From: Paenibacillus sp. Soil750
GTDB lineage: Bacteria; Bacillota; Bacilli; Paenibacillales; NBRC-103111
Direction of reading: 5' to 3'
Assembly (NCBI RefSeq): GCF_001428045.1
Contig: NZ_LMSD01000041.1
Location: 251,847 to 315,846 of the forward strand
DNA: 64,000 bases
The first letter of the stretch is position 1. Every line of letters starts with the position of its first letter. Positions 1-9,728 of this stretch are shown here, in pieces. The position numbers were made by a program, and so were the translations under genes. The notes below the pieces were generated by a model. It did not search any database. It worked only from the letters and a program-made list of their open reading frames with translations, and was not told the DNA's origin.

Positions 1-1
1 C

Positions 2-82
2 GTGGCTAATTGGAAGAAACAAGGTGGAGACAAAGCGATCAAGGAATTGACCGATTGGTATAACGCAAACCGTAAGAAATAA
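2..82 (+). CDS. C-terminal end of an ABC sugar-binding lipoprotein (partial)
   Basis: Only the last 26 codons are in the window, ending in TAA. The visible tail is Lys/Asp rich and ends in DWYNANRKK. Such a charged tail, with a Trp-Lys-Lys-Gln-Gly-Gly stretch before it, is common at the end of LplA-type extracellular solute-binding proteins of Paenibacillus. A terminator-like hairpin follows at once and the next gene is a xylanase, so this is probably the last gene of an oligosaccharide importer operon, perhaps for xylan fragments. The family call rests on a short tail and on context. Confidence 0.5.
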   Translation: MANWKKQGGDKAIKELTDWYNANRKK

Positions 83-101
83 GGTAGTTGCTAGAGACAC
101 G

Positions 102-142
102 CCCATCTGAAGCTGGTAAGACACTTGCTCAGGTGGGTCCTC
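102..142 (+). terminator. Rho-independent terminator after the binding-protein gene
   Basis: CCCATCTGA (102-110) pairs with TCAGGTGGG (129-137), with one G-U pair, and is followed by a T-rich run. It separates the upstream importer gene from the xylanase gene. Confidence 0.6.
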
Positions 143-183
143 TTTTATTGTTGGTGCATGTTACTGATGGAAGGATGAGATAG

Positions 184-3100
184 GTGATGATAAGAAGGGG
201 TAAAATGGGAAGATTACTCTCTCTACTGTTAATTGGCACGATGCTTGTTGTACCGTTCCAACCCAAGATTTCCTTGGCGCAGGTATTGACGGAAGAAGAA
301 TTGGGGCAACTGTCTGGCAGTGAAGTTCTTATTTCGGATATTAAAATGCAGGGAGCGGCATTGAATCCAGAGGCTACAGCTTACGGAACGGTTGCTAACT
401 CAACTGTTGATGGGCAAGCTTTTACGGAAGCATTGCGTTTTACGACGAATGTGCAGCCAGCAAGTACGTATCTTTTACAATATGTACTTCCGATTCAAGC
501 AAGTATAGAGAAAGATGATGTAATGTTGGCAACGTTCTATGCGAGGACGCTGAAATCTACGGTTGAAACGGCCGAAGGTACTGTGGCATTGGTCATGGAG
601 AAAAGAGGTAATTTCGAAAAGTCGATAACGGAGACGCTTACCGTGCCTTCACAGTGGAAGAAATTCCTTGTGCCAATTAAGGCTGCTTTGTTGATGGAAA
701 CAAACACACCACAAATCGCTTTTCGACTTGGTTTTAAGCCACAGGAGATCGAAATCGCCAATCTTAAAGTAGTAAATTATAAGAAAGCGGTTACATTAGA
801 AAGCTTGCCTAGCACTCCTGTTATTTATGATGGGATGGAAGAAGACGCACCGTGGCGTGCAGAAGCGAATCAGCGGATTGAGCAGATCCGCAAAGGTGAT
901 CTGCAAGTTGAAGTGAAGGACGCAGCTGGCCTTCCTATCCAGGACGTAGCTGTTCAAGTGAAGATGACGAAGCATGACTTCAAGTTTGGTACGGCTGTCA
1001 ACAGCACGATGATTAATGGTACAGATGCGAACGCAGAAACGTATCGAACCAAGCTTAAAGAAAATTTTAATTCTGTTGTTATGGAAAATGAGATGAAGTG
1101 GCAATGGTGGGAACAAGATCGAAGCCGAACCGTTAATCTCTACAATTGGTTGGGCTCCAACGGTTTTGACATTCGTGGTCATGCCTTGCTATGGGATGGA
1201 GCTACTCGTTTACCAGCAGATATTCCAGGCCTTGTGAGCAATAAGACAGCGCTTGAGAAGCGTATCCAAGATCACTTCCATGAGCTGGCGGGATTGTTCA
1301 GGGGGAGATTGTATAACTGGGATGTGCTGAACGAGCCTGTTCTAAACAGCATGATTCGCAGTACGTACACCGACCAAGGTGCACTGATGGCGAATTGGTT
1401 CAAAATGGCCAAAGAAGCTGATCCTGCGGCTAAACTTTATGTCAATGAAACGCAAATTCTTGGCGTAGATGCGCCGGTGATTGCGAATTTCTCAGGTATT
1501 TTGCAATCAATGAAAGATAATGGCGCTCCTATAGATGGTATCGGAATTCAGGCGCACTTCGGCAGTACGCCGGTGAGTCCGATGGCTTTCTACAATCAGC
1601 TTACTCACTTCACGCAGTACGCGCCTGAAATCGCGATTACGGAATTTGATGTAAACTCACCTAAAGAAGATATCCAAGGGAAATTTACACGAGATATCCT
1701 GCTTGCTTCATTTAGCCATCCAAATGTGAAATCGTTTACGATGTGGGGGTTCTGGGATGGCGCTCATTGGCAGAATAATGCCCCGCTTTTCCGTCAGAAT
1801 TGGACATTGAAACCATCAGGCGAACAATGGCGAAATCTTATCTACGGAACATGGTGGACGGACGTAACGGGAACAACGAATGCGAATGGTCAGTATCAAA
1901 CGCGTGGATTTTATGGGGATTATGACATTATCGTCACCAAAGGTGGCGTAAGTCAGACAGTAAAAGCTTCCTTATTGCAGGGGCAAGATAACAAAGTTTC
2001 AGTCGTATGGGGTGTACCATCGCAAGGTGGAACGACGGAAACCTTCGTACCCGTATCTCTACCTGCTCAAAATATTGATATCACAGCGCCAGTGTGGCCG
2101 TACGGCAGCACCTTTGGTACTTCTAATACATCACCAACCTCGGTCAGTGTAACATGGCCAACTGCGCACGACAATCTAGCGGTTAGCGGTTATCGGGTTT
2201 ACAAGGATGGCGAGTTGGTCAAGCAAGTACCAGCAAACGTGACGAGCTATGACATCACGGGTTTAACGCCGGGTCACAGCTACTCGTTCACGGTGCAAGC
2301 GTTGGACACACAAGGTAACACGTCCGTACTTAGTCAGCCAATCGTGACATCAACAACTTCCGGCGTAGACAGTGAACTTCCAGGTTGGACTAAAGGCTCC
2401 GTGATTGAGATTGCAGATCTTGGTCAAACCGGTGCACAGCTTTCATGGCCAAATGGCGTGGATAATGACGGGGCGGATGGCTATCGTATTTATGTGAACG
2501 GACAAATCTGGGCAGATGTGAGCGGAACGAGCTATGCCCTCGTAGGATTAGACCCGAACAAGTTGTATACGATTCGCGTGGAGTCGAAGGATAGCGACGG
2601 CAATTTATCAGTCGGCGGACCGATCGTCACCTTCCGTACGCTGGGTGTAGAAGACACAACAGCACCGACGTGGGACATTGCTTCGAGCTTGTCCGCTTCG
2701 GATGTGACGACGACGGGGCTGCAATTGACTTGGAACCCTGCGCAAGACAGCGGAGGAGTGACCGCATACCGTGTGTTCCAAGACGGTAAGCAGATTGTGA
2801 CGCTGCCGGCTTTGGTGAAAAGCTTTACCATCACCGGATTGACTCCAAATACGACGCATGTATATAGGGTTGAAGCGGGGGACGGCCAAAATAACTGGTC
2901 AATAACAGGTCCTGGGTTGTCGATTAATACCCAAGCAGGACCAGATGAAGACCGTCCGACATGGCCGGCTAATCGGAGCTTAGCGTACAGCGGGCTGGCC
3001 GACCATGCAGTAAATTTAAATTGGACAGCAGCTTTGGATGAGATTGGTGTTACAGGTTATAAGATTTTTGCGAATAATACGCTAATTGCAACCGTCGCTG

Positions 3101-6100
3101 GCAACATACAAACCTATGCGGTGACGAACTTGACTGCCGGTACGGCCCATACGTTCCGCGTCGAAGCGGGGGACGCTGCCGGAAATTGGTCAACGAACGG
3201 ACCAGCCGTTTCGGTTACGACGTACCAAGGTGTGGTTCGTAAGCAGACGGTGATTTATCCGAGCGCGGATGCGTTCATCCAAGCGCCTAGCACGCTAGGT
3301 GAAGCGGGATCAACGAACAATCTGGATTATTTGCGCTTTAAGAATGCAGCTGGTGTATCGGGTAGCGATGCGAATAAAAACACAGGTAACAACCGGCGTG
3401 CATATTTAAAGTTCCCGCTGACCTCGGTCACAGGCAATGTATACGATGCTTCCTTGAATCTCTATGTTTTTGCGGTTCAGACGGCGAATATGGACATTAG
3501 CATGGATCTGTATAGCACAGGCGACAGCTGGAGAGAGGTGACCGATGCGGGTGGGGCGTCAATCAATTGGCAGAACAAGCCAGCGGATGGCTCGCTGATC
3601 GGCAGTACAATCGTGAGGAATGCTGGATACTGGAAGAAATTCAGTGTGACAAGTCAAGCAGCTGCTGAGAAAAGTGGCGACGGGACGATCAGCTTCAAGC
3701 TGCAAAACGACAGTTGGCTGGATCAGAACGTCGATTTCTATTCGAAGGAAGCTACAGGAGCGAACGTCGCATTAAGACCTTATCTAACAGTTGGAACAGA
3801 AGAACTTCCAACGGATACGACAGCACCGACGTGGACAGGCGCTAATTTGGCGGTAACGCAAGTAGCCCCGCACACGGCGACCTTAACATGGCCAAGTGCG
3901 CAAGATCTTTCCGGTATTAACCGCTACAAGGTGTACCAGAATGGTGTTGCCATTGCGACCGTGGCATCGGATGTATACAGCTATCAGGTGAATGGCTTAA
4001 CGCCTGCGACTGCTTACACCTTCAAGGTGGAAGCGGTAGACATCGCGTTAGAATCAACGAACGGGCCATCTGCGTCGCTCACGACGCCTGCCGTTGATGC
4101 GGTTAGTCCTGTATGGCCGACAAGCGCAGGTTTGACCACACAAAATGTGGGTCGGAAAGCGCTAAGACTACATTGGTCAGTCGCGGATGATAATTACGGC
4201 GTAATGGCCTACGATGTGTACCAGGGCGCTGCGCTGCTGGGGACTGTCACCGGCACGACTTATGAGGTGTCTGCATTGGTACCAGGAACGAATTATCAGT
4301 TCCATGTCGTGGCACGTGATGCGGCAGGTAATACAGTAAGTAGTCCGGTACTCTCCACGGCGACGCTTGCTGGAGATGTGACGCTGCCAACCTGGAGTAA
4401 TGGAAGCCAGCTGAATCCCACGCTGATCAGCGCATCTCGCCTTCAGTTGAACTGGCCTGCGGCTGTGGATGATTCAGGTGTTACAAGCTATCGTATCGAG
4501 CAAGACGGTTCAATGGTTATCGAAGTGCCGAATGATATTCGAAGTTATTTCATCAACGGCTTACAAGCACAAACCGCCTATATGTTTAAGGTTCGAGCAG
4601 TGGACGAAGCGGGGAACGTCTCCGAACCGCTGCAAGTGTATGAAAGTACGATGGTGGCCGATACAATTACGCCGCAATGGCCGACCGGCTCGCGTATAAC
4701 GTCCACAAGCGTAGGTAATCAAATCACTCTAGAGTGGGATGCCGCTGTGGACAATGTTGGGGTGATGCAGTATAACCTTTATCGCAATGGCGGGTTTGCG
4801 GCTTCCGTTGCAGGAGCAACAAGTATTGTGCTGCAAGATACCGAAGCAGCTGTTTACAAAGTAGAAGCACAGGATTTCCTAGGGAACTCGACCGTCTTCG
4901 GGCCGAGTACGAATGATCCAGAAATCCCAGTTCCAAGTGATAAAACAGCACCTGGATGGCCTGATGGAAGTGCGTTGACACAAGGCATCGTGACATCGAA
5001 TTCCGTTCAACTCTCATGGAGCCAAGCGATTGACCGCGTGGGCGTAACTCAGTATAAGCTGCTGATGAATGGCAACGTCGTTACAACTACGCCAAACACG
5101 ACGTGGCAGGTAACGGGATTATCAGCGGATACCGCTTATGACTTCAAGGTTGAAGCGGCAGATGCTGCGAACAATTGGTCAAGCAATGGTCCGAGGTTGA
5201 GCATCAGAACACAAGCTGTTCCTGCTCCAACGGGGCCATCTACAGGGACGGGGACGCAACCAGAGCCTGGGAAACCGACGATTACACTTAACAACGGGGA
5301 AGCAAAAATTACTTTCCCAGCAACTAGCGTAACAACAAAAGATGGGAAAGCCACAGCAACCATTGATAAAGCAACACTGGAAGAAGCCTTTAAGAAGATG
5401 GATGCACAAGCGAGCAGCACGAGTTCGAAAGTAACGCTGCAAGTTCCGCAAGTCGCAGGAGCTAACAGCTACGCACTTGAACTGCCAACGGAGTATCTCA
5501 CACAGCTAACTTCAAAGCACGGGCTTGAAATATCAACGGAACTTGGCACAGTTGTTTTACCTAGCCATATGTTTGCTAATAACGCAGCAACGGCTGGCCA
5601 GTCTACGCTTACGATCAACATTTCAATCGATAAACTCCCTGCACAAACTGTTCTGAAAGGCCGAACAGGAGTCGTCGTCGATCTGCAATTCACGGCATCT
5701 GGCCAACCGATGACATTCGAGAACAAGGATGCTATCGTATCAGTCAGTATTCCATACGTGCTATCTTCAGAAGAGAAAGCTCATCCTGAACTGGTAAATG
5801 TCTGGTATGTGAACGCACAGGGTGTAGCTCAACTCGTACCGACAGGCAGCTACAACGTTGCTACGGGCAGCATGGAGTTCAGCACAAATCATTTCAGTAT
5901 GTACGCAGTTTCCTACAACAAGCCAACTTTCCAGGATCTCGCTTCCACGACGTGGGCTCAGAAATCTATTGAAACGCTTGCTGCGAAAGGAATCATACAA
6001 GGGGTTAGCGCTCAAGCTTTCAATCCGACGGCTTCCATTACTCGGGCAGACTTCACGAAGTTATTGGTTGAAACCTTTGGACTACAAGCGACGGCCGAGA

Positions 6101-6468
6101 CTCATTTTGCGGATGTTCAGACAGGTGCTTATTATGAAAAAGCTGTTGGAATTGCGAGTAAGCTCGGCATTGTTAATGGCGTAGATGATCAACACTTTAA
6201 CCCGCAAGCTAATATCACTCGTCAAGATATGTTCGTCATGATTACGAGAGCCTTGGCTCAAGTGAACCAATCATTACCTACAGGGAATAACGCCAATACA
6301 TTCACGGACGGAGTTGATATCGCTTCTTATGCGGTCCAATCCATTCGTGCTCTCGTTCAACAAGGTTTAGTCGAAGGTAACGCCGGCAAGGTGAATCCAC
6401 GGGGCAATACGACTAGAGCTGAAACTGCCGTTATGTTGTACAGATTATTCCAATTTATCTACCAATAA
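184..6468 (+). CDS. Giant SLH-anchored GH10 endo-beta-1,4-xylanase with nine FN3 modules
   Basis: This is a secreted, cell-surface xylanase of 2,094 residues. Visible order: signal peptide (about 1-32); a beta-sandwich region like CBM4/9 (about 35-205); the GH10 barrel (about 230-590) with acid/base Glu384 in WDVLNEP and nucleophile Glu487 in ITEFD; four fibronectin type III modules (about 625-1015); a DNRLRE/CBM96-like module (about 1020-1205); five more FN3 modules (about 1210-1680); a Pro/Thr/Gly linker; a beta-rich domain often seen before SLH repeats (about 1700-1910); and three SLH repeats (1913-2094) for non-covalent anchoring to wall polymer. GTG at 184 lies 8 nt after GGAAGGA; ATG at 187 is an equal alternative. 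The neighbouring YesM/YesN pair and GH30 enzyme fit xylan use. The long FN3 stalk is unusual for GH10 enzymes. Confidence 0.93.
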   Translation: MMIRRGKMGRLLSLLLIGTMLVVPFQPKISLAQVLTEEELGQLSGSEVLISDIKMQGAALNPEATAYGTVANSTVDGQAFTEALRFTTNVQPASTYLLQYVLPIQASIEKDDVMLATFYARTLKSTVETAEGTVALVMEKRGNFEKSITETLTVPSQWKKFLVPIKAALLMETNTPQIAFRLGFKPQEIEIANLKVVNYKKAVTLESLPSTPVIYDGMEEDAPWRAEANQRIEQIRKGDLQVEVKDAAGLPIQDVAVQVKMTKHDFKFGTAVNSTMINGTDANAETYRTKLKENFNSVVMENEMKWQWWEQDRSRTVNLYNWLGSNGFDIRGHALLWDGATRLPADIPGLVSNKTALEKRIQDHFHELAGLFRGRLYNWDVLNEPVLNSMIRSTYTDQGALMANWFKMAKEADPAAKLYVNETQILGVDAPVIANFSGILQSMKDNGAPIDGIGIQAHFGSTPVSPMAFYNQLTHFTQYAPEIAITEFDVNSPKEDIQGKFTRDILLASFSHPNVKSFTMWGFWDGAHWQNNAPLFRQNWTLKPSGEQWRNLIYGTWWTDVTGTTNANGQYQTRGFYGDYDIIVTKGGVSQTVKASLLQGQDNKVSVVWGVPSQGGTTETFVPVSLPAQNIDITAPVWPYGSTFGTSNTSPTSVSVTWPTAHDNLAVSGYRVYKDGELVKQVPANVTSYDITGLTPGHSYSFTVQALDTQGNTSVLSQPIVTSTTSGVDSELPGWTKGSVIEIADLGQTGAQLSWPNGVDNDGADGYRIYVNGQIWADVSGTSYALVGLDPNKLYTIRVESKDSDGNLSVGGPIVTFRTLGVEDTTAPTWDIASSLSASDVTTTGLQLTWNPAQDSGGVTAYRVFQDGKQIVTLPALVKSFTITGLTPNTTHVYRVEAGDGQNNWSITGPGLSINTQAGPDEDRPTWPANRSLAYSGLADHAVNLNWTAALDEIGVTGYKIFANNTLIATVAGNIQTYAVTNLTAGTAHTFRVEAGDAAGNWSTNGPAVSVTTYQGVVRKQTVIYPSADAFIQAPSTLGEAGSTNNLDYLRFKNAAGVSGSDANKNTGNNRRAYLKFPLTSVTGNVYDASLNLYVFAVQTANMDISMDLYSTGDSWREVTDAGGASINWQNKPADGSLIGSTIVRNAGYWKKFSVTSQAAAEKSGDGTISFKLQNDSWLDQNVDFYSKEATGANVALRPYLTVGTEELPTDTTAPTWTGANLAVTQVAPHTATLTWPSAQDLSGINRYKVYQNGVAIATVASDVYSYQVNGLTPATAYTFKVEAVDIALESTNGPSASLTTPAVDAVSPVWPTSAGLTTQNVGRKALRLHWSVADDNYGVMAYDVYQGAALLGTVTGTTYEVSALVPGTNYQFHVVARDAAGNTVSSPVLSTATLAGDVTLPTWSNGSQLNPTLISASRLQLNWPAAVDDSGVTSYRIEQDGSMVIEVPNDIRSYFINGLQAQTAYMFKVRAVDEAGNVSEPLQVYESTMVADTITPQWPTGSRITSTSVGNQITLEWDAAVDNVGVMQYNLYRNGGFAASVAGATSIVLQDTEAAVYKVEAQDFLGNSTVFGPSTNDPEIPVPSDKTAPGWPDGSALTQGIVTSNSVQLSWSQAIDRVGVTQYKLLMNGNVVTTTPNTTWQVTGLSADTAYDFKVEAADAANNWSSNGPRLSIRTQAVPAPTGPSTGTGTQPEPGKPTITLNNGEAKITFPATSVTTKDGKATATIDKATLEEAFKKMDAQASSTSSKVTLQVPQVAGANSYALELPTEYLTQLTSKHGLEISTELGTVVLPSHMFANNAATAGQSTLTINISIDKLPAQTVLKGRTGVVVDLQFTASGQPMTFENKDAIVSVSIPYVLSSEEKAHPELVNVWYVNAQGVAQLVPTGSYNVATGSMEFSTNHFSMYAVSYNKPTFQDLASTTWAQKSIETLAAKGIIQGVSAQAFNPTASITRADFTKLLVETFGLQATAETHFADVQTGAYYEKAVGIASKLGIVNGVDDQHFNPQANITRQDMFVMITRALAQVNQSLPTGNNANTFTDGVDIASYAVQSIRALVQQGLVEGNAGKVNPRGNTTRAETAVMLYRLFQFIYQ

Positions 6469-6481
6469 ATTGAAGCTCCTC

Positions 6482-6511
6482 AACCGTGCCTATACGTAGG
6501 TGCGGTTTTTG
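6482..6511 (+). terminator. Rho-independent terminator after the GH10 gene
   Basis: AACCGTGCCTA pairs with TAGGTGCGGTT (11 pairs, two of them G-U) around a TACG tetraloop, followed by TTTTT. It isolates the xylanase transcript from the two-component operon. Confidence 0.85.
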
Positions 6512-6646
6512 TCGTATTTTAAACAAAAAAGTACGATTCCTGCAGTGAATAAAACGCTTACCTCATTGCTCACGATCGAAATTGGGCATATTATTTAACT
6601 ACGACACTTTAGGCATATCATCGTCTGTTTACAAGGGGAGATCAAT

Positions 6647-8446
6647 TTGATTAACTATATGGTCAAGAGCCTGAAACGTTCCCTGAAATGGAGGCTCATC
6701 TCCATCATTGTCACCATTCTGATTTTTACAGTTTCAACAATTGGTATTTCTAGTTATATCCAGACGAAGAGTTCCGTCCGTAAAGATATTGATCATCTGA
6801 GTATGCAAGTTCTCAGGCAAGCTAACATGAACTTAAATCGATATTACTCAGAGTATGAGTTAGCCTTTCTTATGCTGAGCAACAGTCTCGAAGTTCGAGA
6901 TTGGATGCGAGTCTCTTCCCCAAATGTATCTTCTGAACTCATTCGTACGTACGAAAGAATCAAGGATAACTATTTGAATCGCCTATTTTTGCAATATCCA
7001 GAGGTATTGTCCGTCTCTTTGTATAACCCTAACGGGAATGAGCAGCATTTCGTCAATACGTACGCCCTTCCCTTAAAATACTCGATCAAGAATGAACCTT
7101 ATTTCGCCCAAAGCGGCAATTATGAGAAGGTCAAATTTATAACCGGCATTTCCGAGAATTACATTGATGCAGCGAATCAGAAAATGAAGATCCCCGTGTT
7201 GACCCTTTTTAAGCAGTTGAGTAATGGTTATTTGAAAATCGATATTTCACTGAAGCCGTCTCAGAGTGTCATGTCTCAAATTAATATTGCGAGCACGGGC
7301 TCAGCTTTCGTTATGGATCAAACCGGTACGATTATTCATCATTCTCATTCCGCAGAGGTGATGGGGCATATGGATGACCATATTGTGCAAGCGGTGAAAG
7401 ATCAGCAGGAGGGTTCTGTTTTCGACAAAACGGGAAAAGAGCTCATCATTTTTCAAACGATTCAGATGACAGGTTGGAAAATTATTGCGATTCTCCCCTA
7501 TCAAGAAATTGCCCAAAGCATTAACTACACGAGAAACGTCACGATTGTTATTGCGATATCTGCGTTGATTATTTCGGTTTTGCTCACCTATTTTGCAGCT
7601 TCTTCCATTACAAGACGGATTCTAGGTTTGCGTAAAATGATGAAAGCGATGCAATTGACGAGCTCCTTCCATTTGCGGGCTGAGGTAGAGGGAGTCGATG
7701 AGGTCGCTGATTTGAGTATATCCTTTAATAATCTGCTTGGTCATTTGGAGCAATCCATTCATGATCACGCGGAGACGCGCGTTTTGCAGCATCGGGCTGT
7801 GATTTCCGCGCTTCAGTCGCAAATTAATTCGCATTTTTTATATAACACGCTCGAAACGATCAATTCCATGGCTGTCATTGCGAAGCAATCGCATATTGGT
7901 CATGTAGCTGTTAATCTCTCCAATATGCTGCGCTACACGTCGGATTTCAAGAATATGAAAGTGATTCTCAAAGAAGAGATCAAGCACTTGGAGAATTATT
8001 TGACCATTATGAAAGTCAGATTCAAAGATGAAGTCACGTATAGCATTGAGGTACCTGAGGAGCATTTGCAGGCGATCTGTACGAAAGCACTTCTGCAGCC
8101 GCTGGTGGAAAACAGTATTAAACATGGAAGAGAAACGACGGGGGAATCCGTACATATCCATATTCGCGGGGAAGTCGTGCAGGGGGATAAGGGGGACAAG
8201 CTGCTTCTCACGGTTGCTGATAACGGACCTGGATTCTCGGCGGAGACGTTAGTCCGATTAACGCAGGAGCAAGCGGATTCACACGTCCATCAGTACCGGC
8301 ACAAACAAGTAGGTCTATCGAATTTGGTTTACCGTTTGCATATGTTTTATGCGGGAGAAGCTAAGATTACGTTCTTTAATGATCCCATTTCTGGGGGAGC
8401 GGTTGTTGAAGTCTTATTGCCATTGCAAGGTAGTTTGGATACGTAG
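6647..8446 (+). CDS. YesM-type sensor histidine kinase
   Basis: Membrane sensor kinase of 599 residues. The order is TM1 (about 17-37), an extracytoplasmic Cache-like sensory region (about 40-285), TM2 (about 290-315), HAMP (about 316-370), a His_kinase domain with phospho-acceptor His396 in QINSHFLYNTLE, and a HATPase_c domain with N-box VENSIKHG and G-box DNGPGF. Such kinases typically sense extracellular oligosaccharides or binding proteins. The TTG start at 6647 lies 6 nt after AAGGGGAG; the next ATG is 12 nt further and badly spaced. The cognate AraC-type regulator follows after 18 nt. Its position between the GH10 and GH30 genes suggests control of xylan-degrading genes (inference). Confidence 0.92.
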   Translation: MINYMVKSLKRSLKWRLISIIVTILIFTVSTIGISSYIQTKSSVRKDIDHLSMQVLRQANMNLNRYYSEYELAFLMLSNSLEVRDWMRVSSPNVSSELIRTYERIKDNYLNRLFLQYPEVLSVSLYNPNGNEQHFVNTYALPLKYSIKNEPYFAQSGNYEKVKFITGISENYIDAANQKMKIPVLTLFKQLSNGYLKIDISLKPSQSVMSQINIASTGSAFVMDQTGTIIHHSHSAEVMGHMDDHIVQAVKDQQEGSVFDKTGKELIIFQTIQMTGWKIIAILPYQEIAQSINYTRNVTIVIAISALIISVLLTYFAASSITRRILGLRKMMKAMQLTSSFHLRAEVEGVDEVADLSISFNNLLGHLEQSIHDHAETRVLQHRAVISALQSQINSHFLYNTLETINSMAVIAKQSHIGHVAVNLSNMLRYTSDFKNMKVILKEEIKHLENYLTIMKVRFKDEVTYSIEVPEEHLQAICTKALLQPLVENSIKHGRETTGESVHIHIRGEVVQGDKGDKLLLTVADNGPGFSAETLVRLTQEQADSHVHQYRHKQVGLSNLVYRLHMFYAGEAKITFFNDPISGGAVVEVLLPLQGSLDT

Positions 8447-8464
8447 AGAGGGGAGCACAGGCGG

Positions 8465-9553
8465 ATGAATAGACTAATCATCGTAGACGACGAAGATTTG
8501 ATTCGGGAGAGTTTGGCTATCCAAGTGTCTGAAATGGAAGGAGTTACAGTATCCGGAACGCTCCCGAATGGCAAAAAAGCGCTGGATTGGCTCCAGGGTA
8601 ATTACGCAGACATTTGTATGACGGATGTTCGGATGCCGCTCGTAGATGGGCTGCAATTAATGAAAGAGATTAATCAATTGTATCCTTGGATGATCTGTAT
8701 TGTGATTTCAAGCTATGATGATTTCCAATATGCCAAAAAGAGTATTGAGCTTGGCGCCGTCGATTATGTCCTGAAGCCGATGGATAGCAGCCTATTGCAA
8801 GAGGCTGTCCAGAAGGCCAGCGCACGCATCCGCAGCAGCCGGCGTAATGAGGCGAATCAGCTTCTGCTGCACAAGCTGCCCGTCTATAAGCCGATGCTGG
8901 ACAGCTGGCTGGAGATGGTGTTGTCCGTCTATTTACACGGGCAGCCGCTGATTATCGTAGATACCTTGGCGATGTTGGAGTCGTGGGTGGAAGGGCGTTA
9001 TGAGATTCTAAATGAGCTGTCTATGGCATGGACATCACTTGTCATCGAGGAGTTGAAGAAGCAGGACATCCACGTGAAGTATGAGGAAGGTGAGGACGTC
9101 GAGCTTGGTGAGCATAGCCTGAAGCACTCCGATGTGCGGCAGTATTTCCGATTATGTGCAGTGAGAAGGCTTGAACAAGCGGCTAATATTCTGATGGATC
9201 GCGCACGCAAGGCGAAGAACCTGCAGAAAGAGAGCGTCGTCGACCAAGTCAAACGGTATATCGAAGAGCATTATGCGGAGAATTGGGGTTTACAAGAGCT
9301 AGCGGATCATGTGGCGATGAGTCGTTCGTACTTAGCGAAGCTTTTTAAAGAGCAGGCAGGGATGACGATCTGGACGTATTGCGTCAACGTTAGAATGCGC
9401 AAAGCACGGGACTTGTTGCTCACTTCTTCCTTGAAGAGCTACGAGATTGCCCTACAAGTTGGGTACGAAAACAGCATTCACTTCTCGCGTATCTTCAAAC
9501 AATATCATGGCTTGAACCCGATGGAATATAAGGAACGGTTTAAAGGGGATTAA
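8465..9553 (+). CDS. YesN-type response regulator, AraC family, short form
   Basis: Response regulator of 362 residues. The N-terminal receiver domain has the acidic pair DDED, phospho-acceptor Asp in the TDVRMP motif (about residue 54) and the conserved Lys in VLKPMD. The C-terminus holds two AraC-type helix-turn-helix motifs (about 260-360; MSRSYLAKLFKEQAGM and IALQVGYENSIHFSRIFK). The middle region is only about 130 residues, so the protein is shorter than the usual ~500-residue YesN. RBS GAGGGGAG lies 9 nt before the ATG. It is co-transcribed with the upstream kinase and probably activates the nearby xylanase genes. Confidence 0.92.
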   Translation: MNRLIIVDDEDLIRESLAIQVSEMEGVTVSGTLPNGKKALDWLQGNYADICMTDVRMPLVDGLQLMKEINQLYPWMICIVISSYDDFQYAKKSIELGAVDYVLKPMDSSLLQEAVQKASARIRSSRRNEANQLLLHKLPVYKPMLDSWLEMVLSVYLHGQPLIIVDTLAMLESWVEGRYEILNELSMAWTSLVIEELKKQDIHVKYEEGEDVELGEHSLKHSDVRQYFRLCAVRRLEQAANILMDRARKAKNLQKESVVDQVKRYIEEHYAENWGLQELADHVAMSRSYLAKLFKEQAGMTIWTYCVNVRMRKARDLLLTSSLKSYEIALQVGYENSIHFSRIFKQYHGLNPMEYKERFKGD

Positions 9554-9657
9554 GGTGAGGAGTAGGCAAAGAGTAAGCACGAATCGGGCATAGAGCAAGT
9601 ACTTTGCCGCATTTGCATCGCAATCGTGCAGTAAAAAGCCTTTTTACCTCAGTGTGT

Positions 9658-9671
9658 TGAAAGCGATTTCA
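9658..9671 (+). promoter_or_regulatory. CcpA-binding cre site upstream of the GH30 gene
   Basis: TGAAAGCGATTTCA matches the Bacillus cre consensus TGWNANCGNTNWCA at every fixed position. It lies 58 nt before the GH30 start, a usual place for carbon catabolite repression. Function is inferred from the motif. Confidence 0.7.
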
Positions 9672-9728
9672 GTATAAATTTAGGGAGGTTGAACTTGGGC
9701 CAAATTTGAGTGAAGAGGTGAATGCAGA

